NCBI GenBank assembly: GCA_902464615.1 | Contig: CABQKA010000004.1 | Coordinates: 1 to 64,000 of the forward strand | Source: an uncultured Prevotella sp. | GTDB taxonomy: Bacteria; Bacteroidota; Bacteroidia; Bacteroidales; Bacteroidaceae | Direction: 5' to 3' | DNA length: 64,000 bases | Shown: one piece after another, positions 1-8,951 of the stretch | Layout: each line of letters starts with the position of its first letter | Position numbering within the stretch: the first letter of the stretch is position 1 | Program-made: the position numbers and the translations under genes | Notes under the pieces: model-generated | Seen by the model: the letters and a program-made list of their open reading frames with translations, nothing else | What the model was told of the DNA's origin: nothing | The model's database searches: none

Positions 1-17
1 GTTTCTTTTAATCTATT

Positions 18-46
18 TGTAGTCAATTAAATACCTTCAGACTACA
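18..46. repeat. Short inverted repeat in AT-rich left edge
   Basis: TGTAGTC (18-24) and its exact reverse complement GACTACA (40-46) flank a 15-base AT-rich spacer. The surrounding 265 bases before the first gene are visibly more AT-rich than the rest of the window. It could be a weak terminator of a gene to the left of the window, or part of an element boundary. I see no coding sequence in 1-265. Confidence 0.3.
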
Positions 47-265
47 TCAAATATACGAAAATAAAAACATAGCGGAAAGTAAGTTTGGGCAAAGCGCATG
101 GATTTAGCTGATACAAATTTTGTTACGCTTCGTTTCTTTCCTATGGGGCGGCACCGGCGCGGAGCCAAACGGCGTAAAGGTCTACATGCTACCTCTTTAT
201 TTCTGTGACAACGGGCAGAACGGTATTTTTTTGTAATTTCGTGCCCAAAGTAATAGAACAAATTT

Positions 266-862
266 ATGAAGTGTATAACTTTAGAAACCAATAGATTGCG
301 CTTACGGGAAATGACACTCGCAGATATGTGTGCGCTATCCTCAATATTACAGGATGAAAAAGTGATGTATGCTTATAACGGGGCTTTCAGTGAGGAAGAA
401 ACTCTTGCCTGGATGCAGAAGCAGCTTCAAAGATATAAGGATTACGGGTTCGGATTGTGGGGCGTATTTCTTAAGACTACCGAAGAAATGATAGGGCAAT
501 GCGGGATTACCATGCAGGAATACAAAGCTGCGCAAGTTCCCGAAATCGGTTATTTGCTGGCTTATAAACATTGGCATAAAGGTTATGCAGTCGAAGCCGC
601 GGCAGCCTGTCGTGAGTATGGATTTAATGTGTTGAACTTTAATGCCTTGTATTCCATTGTAAGAGATACAAACACTGCGTCCCAGAATGTCGCGCTCCGC
701 AACGGGATGACTGTAATCGATACCATTATTAAACATTACCGTGGGACAGACATGCCCCACAAGGTGTTTCGTGTCGAAAAAGACGGTATTAAGTCAAAGC
801 CAATCCTCATACGGAAAAATCCCGGAGACGGCGAGATGACGGTTTTCCAGATAATTCGCTAA
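266..862 (+). CDS. GNAT family N-acetyltransferase (RimJ/RimL type)
   Basis: A 198-residue cytoplasmic acyl-CoA-dependent N-acetyltransferase. The N-terminus (ETNRLRLREMTLADM) is the standard opening of the RimJ/RimL branch. The centre carries the beta4 and acetyl-CoA-binding segment (EIGYLLAYKHWHKGYAVEAA, residues about 93-112), followed by the family's usual R-D-TN-ASQNVALRNGM stretch (about 132-148) and a short tail. The substrate may be a small molecule or a protein N-terminus; the sequence does not say which. It stands alone. A near-consensus -7 element, TAATTTCG, lies at 234-241. Base composition is lower in GC than the neighbouring MATE gene, which hints at recent acquisition. The family call is secure, the substrate unknown. 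Confidence 0.85.
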   Translation: MKCITLETNRLRLREMTLADMCALSSILQDEKVMYAYNGAFSEEETLAWMQKQLQRYKDYGFGLWGVFLKTTEEMIGQCGITMQEYKAAQVPEIGYLLAYKHWHKGYAVEAAAACREYGFNVLNFNALYSIVRDTNTASQNVALRNGMTVIDTIIKHYRGTDMPHKVFRVEKDGIKSKPILIRKNPGDGEMTVFQIIR

Positions 863-1386
863 AACATTATTCCAAAATCGGCAAAGCCCCACCGATGAAA
901 ACTAAAATGCGTCCGGTAGGCGGCGAGGCTTGCCGTGGAGATTCCGTGTGTAGACAGTCCATGCGTCCAAATGCCTTCCGGCAGCAGTTGTTTTGTTTGC
1001 GGCTGGCCTTTTTAAGTCCCGCGAGAAAATATCGGGGCGGGAGCTTGGGGAGGTCGGAGGTTTTTTATAAATTGCGCGGCTTTTTGGGCTAATGGCGGCG
1101 CTTTCATGCGTCTTGTAGCGGGGAGTCCGCCGGCTGCGTTACCGGAACGTGCTGTTTTTCGCGGCGCGCGTGGTCCCTTCAGGAGTGCTGATCGTGCGGC
1201 GTCGTGTCCAGGCCATATCTCCGCAAGGGGGCATTGTGGTCTTCAGCCCCGGCTGTGCATGTACGGAAATCCGTAAAGGGAAGCGGGCATGCCTGCCGTC
1301 AGAACTATAGAATATCGGAAATAGAAATGAGCCTTTTTCATGCAAAATCCGCGGGTTTGCTTTCTTACATCCGCGAAGGGCGTTCC
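863..1386. other. 524-base stretch without a recognisable gene
   Basis: This lies between the acetyltransferase and the MATE gene. An open frame of 65 codons at 895-1092 has no recognisable motif, and the in-frame upstream extension of the MATE frame (1204-1386) resembles no transporter sequence. I saw no tRNA, riboswitch core or convincing terminator here. It presumably holds the MATE promoter, but I could not find a clean TAnnTTTG element. Confidence 0.5.
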
Positions 1387-2763
1387 ATGAATTTGCGCCA
1401 GCAGCTCACACTGGCAGCGCAGTTGAGCGTGCCTGCCGTGATGGCCCAATTGTCGTCCATCGTGATGCAGTATATTGATACGGCAATGGTGGGTAGCCTG
1501 GGGGCCCGCGAGGCGGCTTCCATCGGTCTGGTGTCGACCACGACGTGGCTTTTCGGGGGCTCGTGTGCGGCGGCCGCCACCGGCTTCTCTGTCCAGGTGG
1601 CACACGCCTTAGGCGCGGGCGACGCGTCCTTAGCCCGCTCGATACTCCGCCAGGCCTTCGTGGCCGTGACCGCTTTCGGGCTTTTGCTGGGCGGCTTGGG
1701 CATGGGCATCAGCGGGGCCTTGCCGACCTGGCTGGGCGGCGACCCTTCCATCCATGCGGGGGCGTCGCACTATTTTCTGATATATGCCGCATTCCTTCCC
1801 GTCCTGCAACTGAACTTCCTGTCCGGGAGCATGTTGCGGAGCAGCGGGAACATGCACGTGCCGAGCCTGTTGAGCGTACTGATGTGTTTGCTTGACGTCG
1901 TGTTCAATTATTTCCTGATATTCCCGACCCACGAGGTCGGAATCGGCGGTTGGTCGCTGACCGTACCGGGGGCGGGCTGGGGCGTAGCCGGGGCGGCTTT
2001 AGGAACAGGGTTGGCCGAAGTGGTGACCGCAGGCATCATGACCTGGTTTTTGTGCACGCGTTCGGCCGACCTGCGTCTGAACCGCGAGCGTGGGAGATTC
2101 CGTCCCACTTCCAGAATCTTGAAAAAGGCACTCCGCATCGGCTTGCCCATGGGATTGGAGCACACCGTCATCTGCGGAGCGCAAATCATGACGACGGTCA
2201 TCGTCGCGCCATTGGGCATATATTCCATAGCAGCCAATTCGTTCGCCATCACGGCCGAGAGCTTGTGCTATATGCCCGGCTACGGCATTGCCGACGCCGC
2301 GACGACACTGGTAGGGCAGAGTTACGGAGCCGGGCGTCGGAACCTGGCGCGCCGTTTCGCTTATATAACGGTGCTGATGGGCATGGTAGTCATGGGGCTG
2401 ATGGGCATTTTGATGTATGTCGGGGCGCCGTGGATTATCGGGACAATGACTTCCGAAACGGAAGTGCTCGAACTGGGCGTAATGGCCTTGCGTATCGAGG
2501 CTTTTGCCGAACCGATGTTTGCCGCCGCCATCGTAGCGTATGGCGTGTTTGTCGGCGCGGGCAGCACCATCGTGCCCTGCGTGATGAATCTGTTCAGCAT
2601 TTGGGCGGTGCGCCTCACGCTGGCCGCCGCTCTGGCGCCTACAATGGGGCTGAAAGGCGTATGGCTGGCTATGTGTATCGAACTGTGTTTCCGTGGCGCG
2701 ATATTCCTTGTACGTTTGCGGCGCGGACGCTGGTTGAAGGGGCTGAAGCCGGAACCGACGTGA
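1387..2763 (+). CDS. MATE family efflux transporter
   Basis: A multidrug and toxin extrusion antiporter of the inner membrane, exporting cationic or amphipathic compounds in exchange for Na+ or H+. From the ATG at 1387 it has 458 residues, the usual length for NorM/DinF-type proteins. The N-terminal segment (PAVMAQLSSIVMQYIDTAMVG) is the classic first MATE helix, with the conserved D-A/T-MVG. About twelve hydrophobic helices follow in two halves, the second starting near the IGLPMGLEHTVICG segment. The frame stays open upstream to 1204, with another in-frame ATG at 1327, but only the 1387 start gives a normal N-terminus. It appears to be a single-gene unit: the next gene has its own promoter. 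The substrate cannot be read from the sequence. Confidence 0.9.
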   Translation: MNLRQQLTLAAQLSVPAVMAQLSSIVMQYIDTAMVGSLGAREAASIGLVSTTTWLFGGSCAAAATGFSVQVAHALGAGDASLARSILRQAFVAVTAFGLLLGGLGMGISGALPTWLGGDPSIHAGASHYFLIYAAFLPVLQLNFLSGSMLRSSGNMHVPSLLSVLMCLLDVVFNYFLIFPTHEVGIGGWSLTVPGAGWGVAGAALGTGLAEVVTAGIMTWFLCTRSADLRLNRERGRFRPTSRILKKALRIGLPMGLEHTVICGAQIMTTVIVAPLGIYSIAANSFAITAESLCYMPGYGIADAATTLVGQSYGAGRRNLARRFAYITVLMGMVVMGLMGILMYVGAPWIIGTMTSETEVLELGVMALRIEAFAEPMFAAAIVAYGVFVGAGSTIVPCVMNLFSIWAVRLTLAAALAPTMGLKGVWLAMCIELCFRGAIFLVRLRRGRWLKGLKPEPT

Positions 2764-2780
2764 CGTTTTCCTCCCCAGAG

Positions 2781-2812
2781 TTTGTACGGAGCCGGTAAAA
2801 ATTGTACCTTTG
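2781..2812 (+). promoter_or_regulatory. Bacteroidota promoter for the nitroreductase operon
   Basis: TTTG at 2781-2784 and TACCTTTG at 2805-2812 are separated by 20 bases, an exact match to the Bacteroidota vegetative -33/-7 consensus. The start codon at 2864 leaves a leader of about 45 bases. It serves the nitroreductase and phosphatase pair. Confidence 0.8.
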
Positions 2813-2863
2813 TATGCAGAGAAAGTCATCGTTTAAGTATAAGGAACAGAAAAGTCAGACCGC

Positions 2864-3388
2864 ATGAATGCAGTAATAGAAAATATGAAAACGCGCCGCA
2901 GTGTGCGTAAATTTAAGGCAGACCAAGTGCCGGCTGAGCTGGTAGACCAGGTCATAGAAGCCGGAATGTTTGCCGCGTCGGGTCACGACCGTCAGCCTTG
3001 GGTGGTCATTGCCGTGACCAATGCAGAGGTGCGCCGCCGCCTGTCCGAGGCCAATGCCTCCTTTTTCGACGGCTCTGTGAAGGACCCCTTCTATGGCGCT
3101 CCGGTAGTTCTGATTGTGCTGTCCAACCGCAGAACGCCTACCTATCTGTATGACGGTTCCCTGGTTTTGGGCAACATGATGCTGGCCGCCCATAGCCTGG
3201 GCCTGGCTTCATGCTGGATACACCGCGCCAAACAGGAGTTTGAGACCCCCGAATGGCAGGAGTGGCTGGCCTCGCTTGGTGTGACCGGCGATTATGAAGG
3301 TATCGGCCATCTGGCATTGGGCTATCCGGACGGGCAGCTTCCCGACGCACGTCCCCGTAAGGCCGGCCGCATTTTCCACGTAGATTGA
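2864..3388 (+). CDS. Nitroreductase family protein
   Basis: A 174-residue FMN-dependent oxidoreductase of the compact nitroreductase fold, expected to reduce nitroaromatics, quinones or similar acceptors with NAD(P)H. The N-terminal RRSVRKF (residues 11-17) is the FMN-phosphate-binding arginine cluster of the family. AGMFAASGHDRQPW (33-46) matches the AP(S/T)..N.QPW region, and GLASCWIH (about 113-120) the second FMN-binding stretch. Length is normal for small Bacteroidales members. It is the first gene of a two-gene operon with the phosphatase 13 bases downstream. The natural substrate is unknown. Confidence 0.88.
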   Translation: MNAVIENMKTRRSVRKFKADQVPAELVDQVIEAGMFAASGHDRQPWVVIAVTNAEVRRRLSEANASFFDGSVKDPFYGAPVVLIVLSNRRTPTYLYDGSLVLGNMMLAAHSLGLASCWIHRAKQEFETPEWQEWLASLGVTGDYEGIGHLALGYPDGQLPDARPRKAGRIFHVD

Positions 3389-3401
3389 AAAGGCTTCCGG
3401 C

Positions 3402-3869
3402 ATGCGTCGTTTGTTGTTTGTGTGCCTCGGGAACATCTGCCGTTCGGCGGCGGCCGAGGAAGTGATGCGCACGTTGGTGAGAAGGGCCGGTCGTGAAGCG
3501 GATTTTGAAATAGATTCCGCAGGCTTGATAGACTATCATGAAGGCGAGTTGCCCGATGCCCGTATGCGTGCTCATGCCCGTCGGCGCGGGTATGTGTTGA
3601 GCCACAGGTCGCGCCCCGTCCGCCAGGAAGACTTTGCCCGTTTCGATTGGTTGTTGGCGATGGACGAAAGCAACGTTGCCGGCCTGACGCGCATGGCTCG
3701 GACGGAATGCGAACAGGGGAAGATAGTCCGGCTGGCAGATTATTTGACGCGATACGATGCGGCAGCGATTCCTGATCCTTATTACGGCGGACCGGAAGAC
3801 TTCGAGCAGGTGCTCGACCTGCTCGAAGACGCTTGCGCTGGTTTGCTCCGTTCATTCACCGCAGTATAA
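3402..3869 (+). CDS. Low-molecular-weight protein-tyrosine phosphatase
   Basis: A cytoplasmic cysteine phosphatase that removes phosphate from tyrosine residues. The P-loop CLGNICRS sits at the N-terminus, with nucleophile Cys8 and Arg14 in the C-X5-R arrangement. The general-acid loop DPYYGG begins at Asp125. At 155 residues it is the standard length. It follows the nitroreductase by 13 bases and is probably co-transcribed with it. In other bacteria such phosphatases act on tyrosine kinases of polysaccharide export, but no such kinase is present in this window. Confidence 0.92.
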   Translation: MRRLLFVCLGNICRSAAAEEVMRTLVRRAGREADFEIDSAGLIDYHEGELPDARMRAHARRRGYVLSHRSRPVRQEDFARFDWLLAMDESNVAGLTRMARTECEQGKIVRLADYLTRYDAAAIPDPYYGGPEDFEQVLDLLEDACAGLLRSFTAV

Positions 3870-3916
3870 AAATCTATAAAATTTATTCGCGCCGGCGTAG
3901 TTGCCCCTTTTTTTAC

Positions 3917-3924
3917 TATTTTTG
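3917..3924 (+). promoter_or_regulatory. Candidate -7 element for the NahK-like gene
   Basis: TATTTTTG at 3917-3924 matches TAnnTTTG and lies 58 bases before the ATG at 3983. No good TTTG is found 19-21 bases upstream, so the promoter is only half supported. Confidence 0.45.
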
Positions 3925-3982
3925 CGAGGTAGATAATTCTTAATACCTATTTGACGAAATATTCACAACCGACAAATCAACC

Positions 3983-5074
3983 ATGGAACAAAAAGATTTG
4001 CAAAAAATTGTCTCTCAATTCGACATCAAAGGCGAAGTCGTCGAAGTTAAGCCGTTGGGCAACGGATTGATAAATACGACCTACAAGGTAGTAACGGCCG
4101 GCGACGCTCCGGACTATGTACTCCAGCATATCAATAACTCCATCTTTCCGGACGTAGACATGCTGATGGACAACATCATGGCCGTGACGCGCCACATCCG
4201 TTCGAAATACGAAAAAGCCGGAGAGAAGGATCTGGAGCGCAAGGTATTGTCGTTCATGCCATGTACCGCGACGGGAAAGTATTATTATTATGATGGCGAG
4301 AGCTATTGGCGCGTCATGAAGTTCATTCCCGACACCGTTTCACAGACAGCCGTGACGCCCGAGACATCCTATATCGTAGGCGAGACTTTCGGGGAGTTCC
4401 AAGCCATGCTGGCCGACATACCCGTCCAGCTTGGGGAAACTATCAAGGATTTCCACAACATGGAGTTTCGCCTGCAGCAATTGCGCGAGGCCGTAGCTGA
4501 GAACAAGGCCGGTCGTTTGGCAGAAGTGCAGTGGCTTGTGGACGAGCTGGAGAAGCGCGCCGAGGAAATGTGTAAGGCAGAGCGTCTGCACCGGGAAGGT
4601 AAATTGCCGAAGCGCATCTGCCATTGTGATACGAAGGTGGATAACATTCTTTTTGACCGCGACGGTAGTGTGCTTTGTGTCATAGACCTTGATACTGTGA
4701 TGCCTAATTTCGTGTTCTCCGATTATGGCGATTTCTTGCGCTCCGCAGCCAATACAGGGGCGGAGGACGATAAAGATCTGGACAACGTTAACTTCAATAT
4801 GGCCATCTTCAAGGCCTTTACCGAAGGCTATCTAAAGTCTGCCAAGGTATTCCTGACGCCGGTCGAGGTTGAGAATTTGCCGTATGCGGCAGCACTCTTC
4901 CCATATATGCAGACCGTACGTTTCCTCGCCGACTATCTGAATGGCGATACCTATTATAAAATACAATATCCGGAACACAATCTGGTCCGTTCAAAGGCCC
5001 AATTCAAGTTGCTGCAAAGCGCGGAGGCCTGCCAGCCGGAGATGGTCGCTTTTATCCAGCAGCAGTTGGCATGA
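3983..5074 (+). CDS. NahK-like sugar 1-kinase (aminoglycoside phosphotransferase fold)
   Basis: A cytoplasmic kinase of the aminoglycoside phosphotransferase/choline kinase fold, 363 residues, closely resembling proteins annotated as N-acetylhexosamine 1-kinase. NahK phosphorylates free GlcNAc or GalNAc at C1 for salvage. The catalytic loop is HCDTKVDN (His214-Asn221, general base Asp216) and the metal-binding motif is IDLDT (Asp235 and Asp237). The N-terminal GNGLINTTYKV resembles the nucleotide-binding loop. It is a monocistronic gene ended by a strong terminator at 5141-5179. The GH84 hexosaminidase 1.6 kb downstream would release its likely substrate. Homologues have sometimes carried a misleading mucin-desulfatase name; no sulfatase motif is present. 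The fold is certain, the exact sugar is inferred. Confidence 0.75.
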   Translation: MEQKDLQKIVSQFDIKGEVVEVKPLGNGLINTTYKVVTAGDAPDYVLQHINNSIFPDVDMLMDNIMAVTRHIRSKYEKAGEKDLERKVLSFMPCTATGKYYYYDGESYWRVMKFIPDTVSQTAVTPETSYIVGETFGEFQAMLADIPVQLGETIKDFHNMEFRLQQLREAVAENKAGRLAEVQWLVDELEKRAEEMCKAERLHREGKLPKRICHCDTKVDNILFDRDGSVLCVIDLDTVMPNFVFSDYGDFLRSAANTGAEDDKDLDNVNFNMAIFKAFTEGYLKSAKVFLTPVEVENLPYAAALFPYMQTVRFLADYLNGDTYYKIQYPEHNLVRSKAQFKLLQSAEACQPEMVAFIQQQLA

Positions 5075-5140
5075 GGCTTTTGCACTCAATAGGAAAAAAG
5101 GCAATATATAGGGAATAATTGCCGAAGGAAGGTACAACCC

Positions 5141-5179
5141 GGTCGTCCATTCCACGATAGGAATGTGGCGACCTTTTTT
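5141..5179 (+). terminator. Rho-independent terminator after the NahK-like gene
   Basis: The stem GGTCGTCCATTCC (5141-5153) pairs with GGAATGTGGCGACC (5160-5173), with one bulge and one wobble, around the loop ACGATA. It is followed by six T (5174-5179). Confidence 0.8.
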
Positions 5180-5369
5180 CTTGCCGCAGACAGGCTGCAA
5201 AGTTTCGGATATTTTGCCAAATCCCGTTTGCAGGAGATTGCCAGACAAGGTTTTTTCCTGATTCAAAAGTTTCTTTGACCTTCGGACGCGTATTTTAATA
5301 ATTCGGAACAGGGCCGTTGCTTTTTTGCTTAACTTGCGTTCAAATTTCAGAACATTAAAGCAAGAAGTT

Positions 5370-6485
5370 ATGAAACGGAGTTTTTTCTGGATGATTGCTG
5401 CGGCTTTGTTGGCCGCCCCATCAATGGCCCAGTCCTCCGCTACGTCGGAGGAAACTGAAGGGCAGGAGACAAAGTATGAATTCGTACCCCATTGGACTTT
5501 AGGTGTACAAGGCGGTGCTGCATATACACTCGGGGAAGCAGATTTCAACGACTTGATTTCCCCCGCAGTGGCTGCGTATGGAGGATATCAGTTCACGCCG
5601 GTTGTGGGATTGCGCGTCGGTGCCAGCGCTTGGCAGGCGAAGGGCGGATGGTCGGCCCCGCATAATGTGTACAAATACAATTATGTACAAGGCAACGTAG
5701 ATGTGCTTTTCGACTTGAGCGCCTTGGTATGTAAGTACAATCCCAAACGCGTATTCAATTTGTATGCCTTTATCGGCGGCGGCGTGAATTATGCGTTCAA
5801 CAATGATGAAGCCGTGGCCTTGGCCGCTCAGGGGGCGGAATTACGTTATCTATGGAACGACCATCGCTTCTCGCCCGCCGGAAGAGCCGGATTAGGCGTG
5901 AACTTACGGTTGAGTGACCACGTAGCCTTCAATATTGAAGGCAATGCCAACATCCTTTCGGATCATTTCAATTCCAAGCAAGCAGACAACCCTGACTGGC
6001 AGTTCAATCTCATGGCAGGACTCACGTTCCGCTTGGGGAAGACGCATAAGAAGGTTGAACCTGTCGTTGTGCCGGCACCTGTTCAGGTAGCCGAGCCTGA
6101 ACCGGAGCCGAAACCGGAGCCGAAACCGGAGCCCAAGCCGCAGCCTGTCGTGAAGAAGGTGGAACCGATGACCCAGAATATTTTCTTCCTTATCAATCAG
6201 TCTAAGATTCGCACCAGCGAGCAGAGCAAGATAGACCAGTTGGTGGCTTACCTGAAGCAGAATACCAAGGCAAAGGTGACGCTTACCGGTTATGCCGATG
6301 CCGCTACGGGCTCAAAGGCTTACAACGCCCGCCTTTCCCGCCTGCGTGCGGAGGCCGTTTCCAAGGCTTTGCAGAATGCCGGCATTTCGGCCGACCGCAT
6401 CTCGGTAGATTATAAGGGCGATACGGTACAGCCTTTTGAAAAGGTTGCCGACAACCGCGTGACGATTTGCGTCGCAGCGGAATGA
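5370..6485 (+). CDS. OmpA family outer-membrane protein
   Basis: An abundant-type outer-membrane porin and peptidoglycan anchor, 371 residues from the ATG at 5370; an in-frame ATG at 5325 would break the signal peptide. A signal peptide of about 21 residues ends at MAQSS. An eight-strand-type barrel (about 35-235) follows, with the usual glycine and aromatic alternation. Next comes a Glu/Pro/Lys linker (PEPEPKPEPKPEPKP, near 250-270). The C-terminal OmpA/MotB domain shows TGYAD, the helix NARLSRLRAEAVSKAL, and DNRVTI near the end, which binds diaminopimelate in peptidoglycan. It stands alone between two strong terminators. The function follows from family knowledge. Confidence 0.9.
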   Translation: MKRSFFWMIAAALLAAPSMAQSSATSEETEGQETKYEFVPHWTLGVQGGAAYTLGEADFNDLISPAVAAYGGYQFTPVVGLRVGASAWQAKGGWSAPHNVYKYNYVQGNVDVLFDLSALVCKYNPKRVFNLYAFIGGGVNYAFNNDEAVALAAQGAELRYLWNDHRFSPAGRAGLGVNLRLSDHVAFNIEGNANILSDHFNSKQADNPDWQFNLMAGLTFRLGKTHKKVEPVVVPAPVQVAEPEPEPKPEPKPEPKPQPVVKKVEPMTQNIFFLINQSKIRTSEQSKIDQLVAYLKQNTKAKVTLTGYADAATGSKAYNARLSRLRAEAVSKALQNAGISADRISVDYKGDTVQPFEKVADNRVTICVAAE

Positions 6486-6524
6486 TAGAATTTTCCGTGT
6501 AAAGTTTCTCATAACACACTTTCT

Positions 6525-6563
6525 GACCGGTCAACGTCGTGATGATGTGGACCGGTTTTTTTT
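6525..6563 (+). terminator. Rho-independent terminator after the OmpA gene
   Basis: ACCGGTC (6526-6532) pairs with GACCGGT (6550-6556) and is followed by a run of eight T ending at 6563. The 17-base loop can pair further internally. Confidence 0.75.
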
Positions 6564-6605
6564 CGTCTTTGTTTTTCGGCATGTGCTGAAAAACGCGTGT
6601 ATTGA

Positions 6606-6637
6606 TTTGCCGGCTACATACGAAAAACGTATCTTTG
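6606..6637 (+). promoter_or_regulatory. Bacteroidota promoter for the GH84 gene
   Basis: TTTG at 6606-6609 and TATCTTTG at 6630-6637 are 20 bases apart, a full consensus match. The ATG at 6676 leaves a leader of about 30 bases. Confidence 0.8.
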
Positions 6638-6675
6638 CCCCTAATGATAATTGTAAAACATAAAAGCGAATTTTT

Positions 6676-8904
6676 ATGAAAAAACGAATGATGCTCGTGG
6701 CTTGCCTGCTGGGTGGCTGGTGCGCTCCCGGAGCTTGGGCACAGGTAGCCAACGTCAATCCAGTCCCTCACGAAATAAACATTACGGGCCAGCTGGCCGA
6801 CGCTCCGGACGCTTGGAGCGTGAAGTATGACAAGTCCCTTGAGGGCAGCTACGTCCTGTCGGATCTTTCCCATGCTGCTGCCCAACGCAATGACGATGCC
6901 CCCTTCACTCTCAAGTTGGGCATCAAGGGCCAGCGTACGGTCAAGTCGGTCGCCAAGCGTGTGCCCGACCACGCCGAGGGCTACTATTTGCAGCTTACAC
7001 AGGACGGGGCCATCGTGGCCGGGGCGGACGAGCAGGGGCTTTATTATGGTGTGCAGACACTTCTCTCCATCTTGCGCCAGGGCAAACTCGAACCATGTAC
7101 TGTCACCGACTGGCCCGACGTCCCGTTCCGCGGCGTAGTGGAAGGCTTTTACGGTACGCCTTGGAGCCATGAAGCCCGTCTCAGCCAGTTCCGCTTTTAT
7201 GGCCGTAATAAGATGAATGTCTATATATACGGTCCGAAGGACGACCCTTATCACCGCGCACATTGGCGCACGCCTTATCCGCCGGACGAAGCCCGTCGCA
7301 TCAGCGAGCTTGCCGATACCGCGAAAGCCTACGGCGTACATTTTTATTGGGCCATCCATCCGGGCATCGACATCAAGTGGACTGCTGCCGACCGCGATTC
7401 GCTGGTGGCCAAGTTCGAGCAGATGTATCAGCTCGGAGTCCGTGCCTTTGCCGTCTTTTTCGACGATATATGGGGAGAAGGTACCAAGGCGGACAAACAG
7501 GCGGAGCTTCTCAACTACGTCGATGAGAACTTCATCCAGAAGAAGCCAGACGTCTGCCCCCTTGTCATGTGTCCTACGGAATATAACCGTTCCTGGGCCA
7601 GCGATAAGCCTGAAGGCTACTTGCGTACTCTTGGCCGCTTGCTCAACAAGACGATCCATATCATGTGGACCGGTAACAGCGTAGTCCATCTCATAGACAA
7701 ACCTACCATGGAGTGGGTGAATCCGCGCATTGACCGTAAGGCCTATATCTGGTGGAACTATCCGGTGACGGACTATGTCCGTGACCACCTTATGCTCGGC
7801 CCGGTCTATGGAAACGGACAGGATATTGCGGACGATTTGGCCGGTTTCCTTTCCAACCCGATGGAGCACGCGGAGGCCTCCAAGATTTCCCTTTACGGCA
7901 TTGCCGACTACACTTGGAACATGACCGCCTTCGACGCCCGCGCCAATTGGGAGAAAGCTTTGCGCGACTTGCTGCCCGGCAACGCCGACGCGCTTCGCAT
8001 CTTTGCCAGCTATAATGAGGACCCGGGGCCCAACGGGCATGGTTTCCGGCGTGAGGAAAGCGCAGACGTGGCGCAGACGGATTCCGCGCTGAAGGCAAGC
8101 GGCGACGCCACCAGCGCAGTGTTGCGCCTTCTCGCCCGGTGCGCGGAACTGAAGGGGGCGGCGGACGTGCTGTTGGCCGACCGTGAGAACCCGTTGCTCA
8201 TACAAGAGTTGCGCCCCTGGTTGCTTCAGGCACGCAATGTTGCCGATTACGGCATGGCCGTCTGCATGATGAGCGTGGGCAAGAATCACTTCTCGTCGTC
8301 GGCCCCGTTCCTGAGTTTCAGGAACCTGTACAGCCAGGCCCGCTCGTTGCAGGAGCAGATGTATCTGCTGGAGAACAGCGATGTACGCCATCCTCTCCAG
8401 CCGGGCATCAAGGTCGGGGCCAAGGTGCTCCTGCCCACGCTTAACGCCCTGTTTGCCCGCACGGTGGATCGTTATAATGCGGCGAACGGGACGCAGTACA
8501 GCAACGTGGCGGAGTATCAGCCCTACAAGTTGAGCAGCACTGTGCCCCAGTTGGCCCGTCAGCCCATCAACGGGAGCGGGAATGAGGTGAAGGTGGCGCC
8601 GTCCAATGAAGTCATCACCTGGCCAGCCGACGGCACGCTGCTCGTCGAGATGGAGCAGCCCGTGACGCTTCAAGGCCTGGCGTTCGATTTGGGCGTGGCC
8701 GGCATGGCCAAGAACTTCCGGCTTGAAGTCCAGACGGACGGCGGCTGGAAGACGGTCAGCCTGCATCATAACAAGCCCGAGGAGACCGCCATCCATACCG
8801 GCAACGAATTGAGCGGCATGAAAGCCGAGAAGATACGCCTGACTAACTCCAGCGGCCAGGAGCAGAAAGTGTACCTGCGTAGCTTTACGTTTACCAAGCG
8901 TTGA
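6676..8904 (+). CDS. Secreted beta-N-acetylglucosaminidase, GH84
   Basis: An exported glycoside hydrolase of family 84, the fold shared with bacterial O-GlcNAcase and clostridial hyaluronidase, which removes terminal beta-GlcNAc by substrate-assisted catalysis. It has 742 residues with a signal peptide ending near AWAQ (residue 23). An N-terminal alpha/beta domain (about 24-145, GADEQGLYYGVQTLLSI) leads into the TIM barrel, which opens with FRGVVEGFYGTPWSHEARL (about 153-171). The catalytic pair is Asp263-Asp264 in VFFDDIWGEG. Other active-site landmarks are CPTEYN and VTDYVRDHLMLGPVYG. A helical bundle and a C-terminal beta domain (about 600-742) complete the usual Bacteroides architecture. 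Expression is from its own promoter; a terminator follows at 8952-8982. Likely substrates are host mucin or glycoprotein N-acetylglucosamine. The family call is near certain. Confidence 0.95.
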   Translation: MKKRMMLVACLLGGWCAPGAWAQVANVNPVPHEINITGQLADAPDAWSVKYDKSLEGSYVLSDLSHAAAQRNDDAPFTLKLGIKGQRTVKSVAKRVPDHAEGYYLQLTQDGAIVAGADEQGLYYGVQTLLSILRQGKLEPCTVTDWPDVPFRGVVEGFYGTPWSHEARLSQFRFYGRNKMNVYIYGPKDDPYHRAHWRTPYPPDEARRISELADTAKAYGVHFYWAIHPGIDIKWTAADRDSLVAKFEQMYQLGVRAFAVFFDDIWGEGTKADKQAELLNYVDENFIQKKPDVCPLVMCPTEYNRSWASDKPEGYLRTLGRLLNKTIHIMWTGNSVVHLIDKPTMEWVNPRIDRKAYIWWNYPVTDYVRDHLMLGPVYGNGQDIADDLAGFLSNPMEHAEASKISLYGIADYTWNMTAFDARANWEKALRDLLPGNADALRIFASYNEDPGPNGHGFRREESADVAQTDSALKASGDATSAVLRLLARCAELKGAADVLLADRENPLLIQELRPWLLQARNVADYGMAVCMMSVGKNHFSSSAPFLSFRNLYSQARSLQEQMYLLENSDVRHPLQPGIKVGAKVLLPTLNALFARTVDRYNAANGTQYSNVAEYQPYKLSSTVPQLARQPINGSGNEVKVAPSNEVITWPADGTLLVEMEQPVTLQGLAFDLGVAGMAKNFRLEVQTDGGWKTVSLHHNKPEETAIHTGNELSGMKAEKIRLTNSSGQEQKVYLRSFTFTKR

Positions 8905-8951
8905 CGCTGGTGTGCCGGCGAGGCCCGGCACGCGCTTATTTAGTCCTACGG

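Noticed and set aside
895..1092. 65-codon frame between the acetyltransferase and MATE genes
   Set aside because: Cys/Arg-rich, no motif, no promoter, not convincing as a gene.
863..1386. Possible riboswitch or leader RNA ahead of the MATE gene
   Set aside because: I looked for cobalamin, TPP, FMN and SAM core motifs and found none that fit.
1204..1386. Upstream extension of the MATE reading frame
   Set aside because: The extra 61 residues look unlike any transporter N-terminus; the ATG at 1387 begins the normal first helix region.
6085..6145. Repetitive CCGGAGCCGAAA-type sequence
   Set aside because: This is the Pro/Glu/Lys linker inside the OmpA gene, not a CRISPR or mobile repeat.
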